Assembly (NCBI RefSeq): GCF_014360585.1
Contig: NZ_JACIXG010000010.1
Span: 16,687-80,686 of the forward strand
Direction of reading: 5' to 3'
DNA length: 64,000 bases
DNA from: Nocardioides sp.
GTDB lineage: Bacteria > Actinomycetota > Actinomycetes > Propionibacteriales > Nocardioidaceae
Shown: positions 61,775 to 64,000 of the stretch, piece after piece
How the letters are laid out: every line of letters starts with the position of its first letter
How positions within the stretch are numbered: position 1 is the stretch's first letter
Made by a program: the position numbers and the translations under genes
The notes under the pieces: generated by a model
Databases searched by the model: none
What the model was told of the DNA's origin: nothing
The model's input: the letters and a program-made list of their open reading frames with translations, nothing else

Positions 61775-62646
61775 CCCGCGCGACCGCGACGCGGCCGAAC
61801 CCGCCGCCGAAGTGGCCCTACACCGTGGCCGGCCTCGCCCTCGTCGGCGTGGTGCTGGCGGCCGGATGGTCCCTGGAGGACGCCCGGTGGGAGCGGCTGC
61901 CGCAGTTCCCCGGAGCGATCTGGCAGTACGCCGCTCAGATGATCGACGGCGTGCTCACCTGGCCGGGAGCGCATCCCGATGGTCAGGCCGACCCCGACCT
62001 GACCTACGGAGACTGGTGGCTGCAGGCGCTGAAGCTGATGGGGGAGTCGGTGGCGCTCGCCTGGATCGGCACCTGCGTCGGGGCGCTGGTCTCGTTCCCG
62101 CTGGCCTTCCTGGCCGCCTCCAACACGGCGCCATGGTTCGTACGCATGCCGGTGCGTACGTTCTTCAACGCCATCCGCGCCGTCCCGGAGATCCTGCTCG
62201 CGGTGATCGTCATGCTTCCGCTGTTCGGGCTCAACCCGATGGCCGGAGCGATGGCGATCGGTATCCATTCGATCGGCTCGCTCGGCAAGCTGACCCTGGA
62301 GAGCATCGAAACGATCGATCCGGGTCCGGTCGAGGCGGTCGTCGCGGCCGGTGCGACGTGGTGGCAGCGCATCCGCACGGCGGTGATCCCGCAGCTGCTG
62401 CCGGAGACCGTGGCTTTCTGGCTCTACCGCTTCGAGGTGAACATCAGAGCAAGCGCGATCCTCGGCGTCGTGAGCGCTGGTGGAATTGGTGCGTTATTAA
62501 ACCGTGTCCTTCGGGGCCGAGAGTGGGAGTGGGGTGGGATCATGCTTGTTGTGATCATCTTCGTGACGATCCTGGTCGACCAGATCTCTGCTGCGCTGCG
62601 TCACCGGATCCTGCACGGCGCCGAGGCCACTGCGGTGGCCGCATGA
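61771..62646 (+). CDS. phnE: Phosphonate-type ABC transporter permease (second)
   Basis: 291 aa, paralogous to the upstream permease: RAVPEILLAVIVMLP and EAVVAAGATWWQRIRTAVIP are the matching blocks. GTG 61771 overlaps the first permease stop (GTGA). A split PhnE pair is common in this transporter class. ATGA overlap joins it to rpiR. Confidence 0.88.
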   Translation: MTRATATRPNPPPKWPYTVAGLALVGVVLAAGWSLEDARWERLPQFPGAIWQYAAQMIDGVLTWPGAHPDGQADPDLTYGDWWLQALKLMGESVALAWIGTCVGALVSFPLAFLAASNTAPWFVRMPVRTFFNAIRAVPEILLAVIVMLPLFGLNPMAGAMAIGIHSIGSLGKLTLESIETIDPGPVEAVVAAGATWWQRIRTAVIPQLLPETVAFWLYRFEVNIRASAILGVVSAGGIGALLNRVLRGREWEWGGIMLVVIIFVTILVDQISAALRHRILHGAEATAVAA

Positions 62647-63494
62647 CGAGCGCGCCGGTTCTCCCAGCCATCCGAGCCGCGATGCCGCGGCTCAACCCTT
62701 CCGAGCGTGCGGTCGCCGAGGTCGTGCTGACCCGCTCGGAGTGGGCCATCGAGGCGACCACCGCCGAGATCGCCGCCGAGGCCTCGGTCTCGACCGCGAC
62801 CGTGGTCAGAGCCGCGCAGAGACTCGGGTTCCGCGGCTTCCCGCACCTCAAGGTGCTGCTGGCGCGCGACCTGGGTTCGGCCAAGACCGAGACGAGCGAG
62901 GGAGGCAGCCCGCTGACGGTGGTGCGCGCCTTCTTCGCCGACATCGCCGACTCCGCCTCGGACATGGTCGGGCTCCTCACCGAGGAGCAGGTCAGCCGGG
63001 CCGTGGATCTCATCGCGGACGCGCGCTCGATCCTGGTCGCCGGCACGGGGGTCTCCTCGCCGGTGGCCGGCGACATCGCGATGCGGCTGGCCTCCCAGGG
63101 GCTGAGCACGGTGGCGCCCGCCGACCACCTCGACCAGCTCATCCGGGCTCGTCTGCTCCAGCCGGGCGACGTCTGTGTCGTCGTCAGCGGCACCGGCGCC
63201 ACCGCGCCGACGATCCAGGTCGCCCAGGCGGCCGTCGCCGGGGGAGCGGCCGTCATCGCGCTGACCTCCTTCACCGGCACGCAGCTGACCAAGCTCGCCG
63301 AGGTCGAGCTGGTCACCCCGCAGGGCGGTCGGGCCGGCTTCCGCCAGGAGCTCGACTCGATCATCCGGATCCCGCAGCTCATCCTCGGCAACGCCCTCGT
63401 CGCCGCCGTGGCGGCTCGTGACCCCGAGGCCGCCGCCAACGTACGCGCCCGGGTGCTCGAGGTCGTCGGCGGCGAGCTCGACCCGCTGGGCTGA
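62643..63494 (+). CDS. RpiR/MurR-family transcriptional regulator with SIS domain
   Basis: 283 aa. N-terminal RpiR HTH (~1-77: NPSERAVAEVVL, VSTATVVRAAQRLGFRGFPHLK), then a SIS sugar-phosphate-binding domain (~115-255: LVAGTGVSSPVAGDIAMRL, VVVSGTGATAPTIQVAQ). Last gene of the HAD-phnD-phnC-phnE-phnE chain and coupled to it. SIS regulators usually sense phosphosugars, which hints at the operon's effector. Confidence 0.88.
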   Translation: MTSAPVLPAIRAAMPRLNPSERAVAEVVLTRSEWAIEATTAEIAAEASVSTATVVRAAQRLGFRGFPHLKVLLARDLGSAKTETSEGGSPLTVVRAFFADIADSASDMVGLLTEEQVSRAVDLIADARSILVAGTGVSSPVAGDIAMRLASQGLSTVAPADHLDQLIRARLLQPGDVCVVVSGTGATAPTIQVAQAAVAGGAAVIALTSFTGTQLTKLAEVELVTPQGGRAGFRQELDSIIRIPQLILGNALVAAVAARDPEAAANVRARVLEVVGGELDPLG

Positions 63495-63498
63495 GTCC

Positions 63499-63849
63499 TT
63501 AGATGTAGGCCGCGAGCAGCTCCGCCTCGGCGCGGAGCTGCTCGGCCTTCTCTCCTGCGCCGTGGGACTCCAGGTCCGTCGCGGCGCTCATCCGCTCGGT
63601 CTGCTCGATGGAGATGATGGCGCGGATGTCGTCGTCGGTGAGCGCCCGGCGGACGGCCTCGGTCGTCCCGACGCCAGTGGCGGCGCCGGCGATCGGACCG
63701 TCGCTCGTGGGCGAGGCCTCTGCGACGGGCAGCGCCTCCGCGTTGGAGATCGCGGCCAGGGTCGAGCGCAGCACCGCTGTGGTGGCCGAGTCCCGGGCCT
63801 TGCGAGCGGTGATGAGATCGGCTCGGAGACGAGCCTGGAGATCGGTCAT
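63499..63849 (-). CDS. GatB/YqeY-domain protein
   Basis: 116 aa. MTDLQARLRADLITARKARDSATTAVLRSTLAAISNAEA is the YqeY N-terminus; the family usually runs ~145 aa, so this one is short. YqeY resembles the tRNA-binding tail of GatB; function unproven. ATG 63849 lies 7 nt after TAGTGT; the open frame to 63897 is not needed. Convergent with rpiR (4 bp apart). Confidence 0.75.
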   Translation of the reverse strand: MTDLQARLRADLITARKARDSATTAVLRSTLAAISNAEALPVAEASPTSDGPIAGAATGVGTTEAVRRALTDDDIRAIISIEQTERMSAATDLESHGAGEKAEQLRAEAELLAAYI

Positions 63850-63856
63850 GTGCTGG

Positions 63857-63862
63857 ACACTA
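63857..63862 (-). promoter_or_regulatory. -10 box of the YqeY-like gene
   Basis: TAGTGT on the minus strand, 7 nt before ATG 63849. Confidence 0.5.
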
Positions 63863-63913
63863 GGTTCCAGCGAGGCCGGAGGGCAACCGGGTTTCAATAC
63901 CGCGAAATGCGAC

Positions 63914-63943
63914 GTGGCGCCGGCCCCCCAGGGGCGGCGCCAC
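63914..63943. terminator. GC-rich hairpin near the window end
   Basis: GTGGCGCCG/CGGCGCCAC 9-bp stem (63914-63922, 63935-63943) with a 12-nt loop. Probably the terminator of a gene beyond the window. No gene is visible in 63850-64000. Confidence 0.4.
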
Positions 63944-64000
63944 CTGGCGGTCGAGATTAAAGCCCAGCGGGTTTGGGGGGGCGCGACCCCAGAGTGTCCG

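Noticed and set aside
1..64000. tRNA or rRNA genes
   Set aside because: I saw no cloverleaf-like T-loop pattern or rRNA segment in the intergenic regions; a covariance-model scan would be needed to exclude them fully.

Overview
The window is high-GC, gene-dense actinobacterial chromosome. GTG and TTG starts are frequent, genes often overlap by 4 bp (ATGA/GTGA), and many genes begin 6-8 bp after a TANNNT -10 box with no Shine-Dalgarno, i.e. look leaderless. Gene content and order resemble Mycobacterium and, more closely in style, Nocardioidaceae/Propionibacteriales. That placement is inferred from gene content; there is no rRNA gene here to confirm it. I saw no tRNA, rRNA, CRISPR array, transposase or phage gene.

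Layout. 1-3.0 kb: 3' end of an aminobutyraldehyde-type dehydrogenase, then an acyltransferase-3/SGNH O-acyltransferase. 3.2-7.0 kb: the MEP isoprenoid block dxr, site-2 protease, ispG. 7.2-11.6 kb: an accessory island with two small coupled membrane-protein genes divergent from a NACHT-like STAND ATPase, a short-chain dehydrogenase and a short LacD-like barrel. It sits between ispG and the DUF4081-GNAT gene that directly follows ispG in mycobacteria. 12.5-17 kb: a secreted propeller-like protein, proS and a succinyl-CoA transferase. 17.4-25.7 kb: a DUF4439/lipoprotein pair, then the translation and transcription block rimP, nusA, a hydrolase, ylxR, infB, rbfA, truB. 25.8-36 kb: a secreted Ntn acylase, ribF, membrane proteins, an 18-codon ORF, rpsO, pnp and an M16 protease. 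36-46.9 kb: methyltransferase, dapB, a two-component system with a GerMN lipoprotein, a divergent STAS gene, DUF3043, the pspA-pspAA-htpX-pspAB envelope-stress operon and a second two-component system. 46.9-58.2 kb: nadA, a DUF695 protein, glycerate kinase, an A-type Fe-S carrier, adenosine kinase, a cysteine desulfurase with a TusA-like partner, ctaC-ctaD-ctaF and an L,D-transpeptidase. 58.4-63.5 kb: a fully coupled operon HAD phosphatase-phnD-phnC-phnE-phnE-rpiR, then a YqeY-like gene.

Most of the window is conserved housekeeping: isoprenoid precursors, translation factors, RNA decay, lysine/peptidoglycan precursors, NAD, Fe-S and sulfur trafficking, cytochrome aa3 and envelope stress. The less ordinary parts are the NACHT island with its 11-bp-phased operator-like repeats, the phosphonate-type transporter joined to a phosphatase and a sugar-phosphate-type regulator, several nested palindromic elements, and very small unannotated-type genes.
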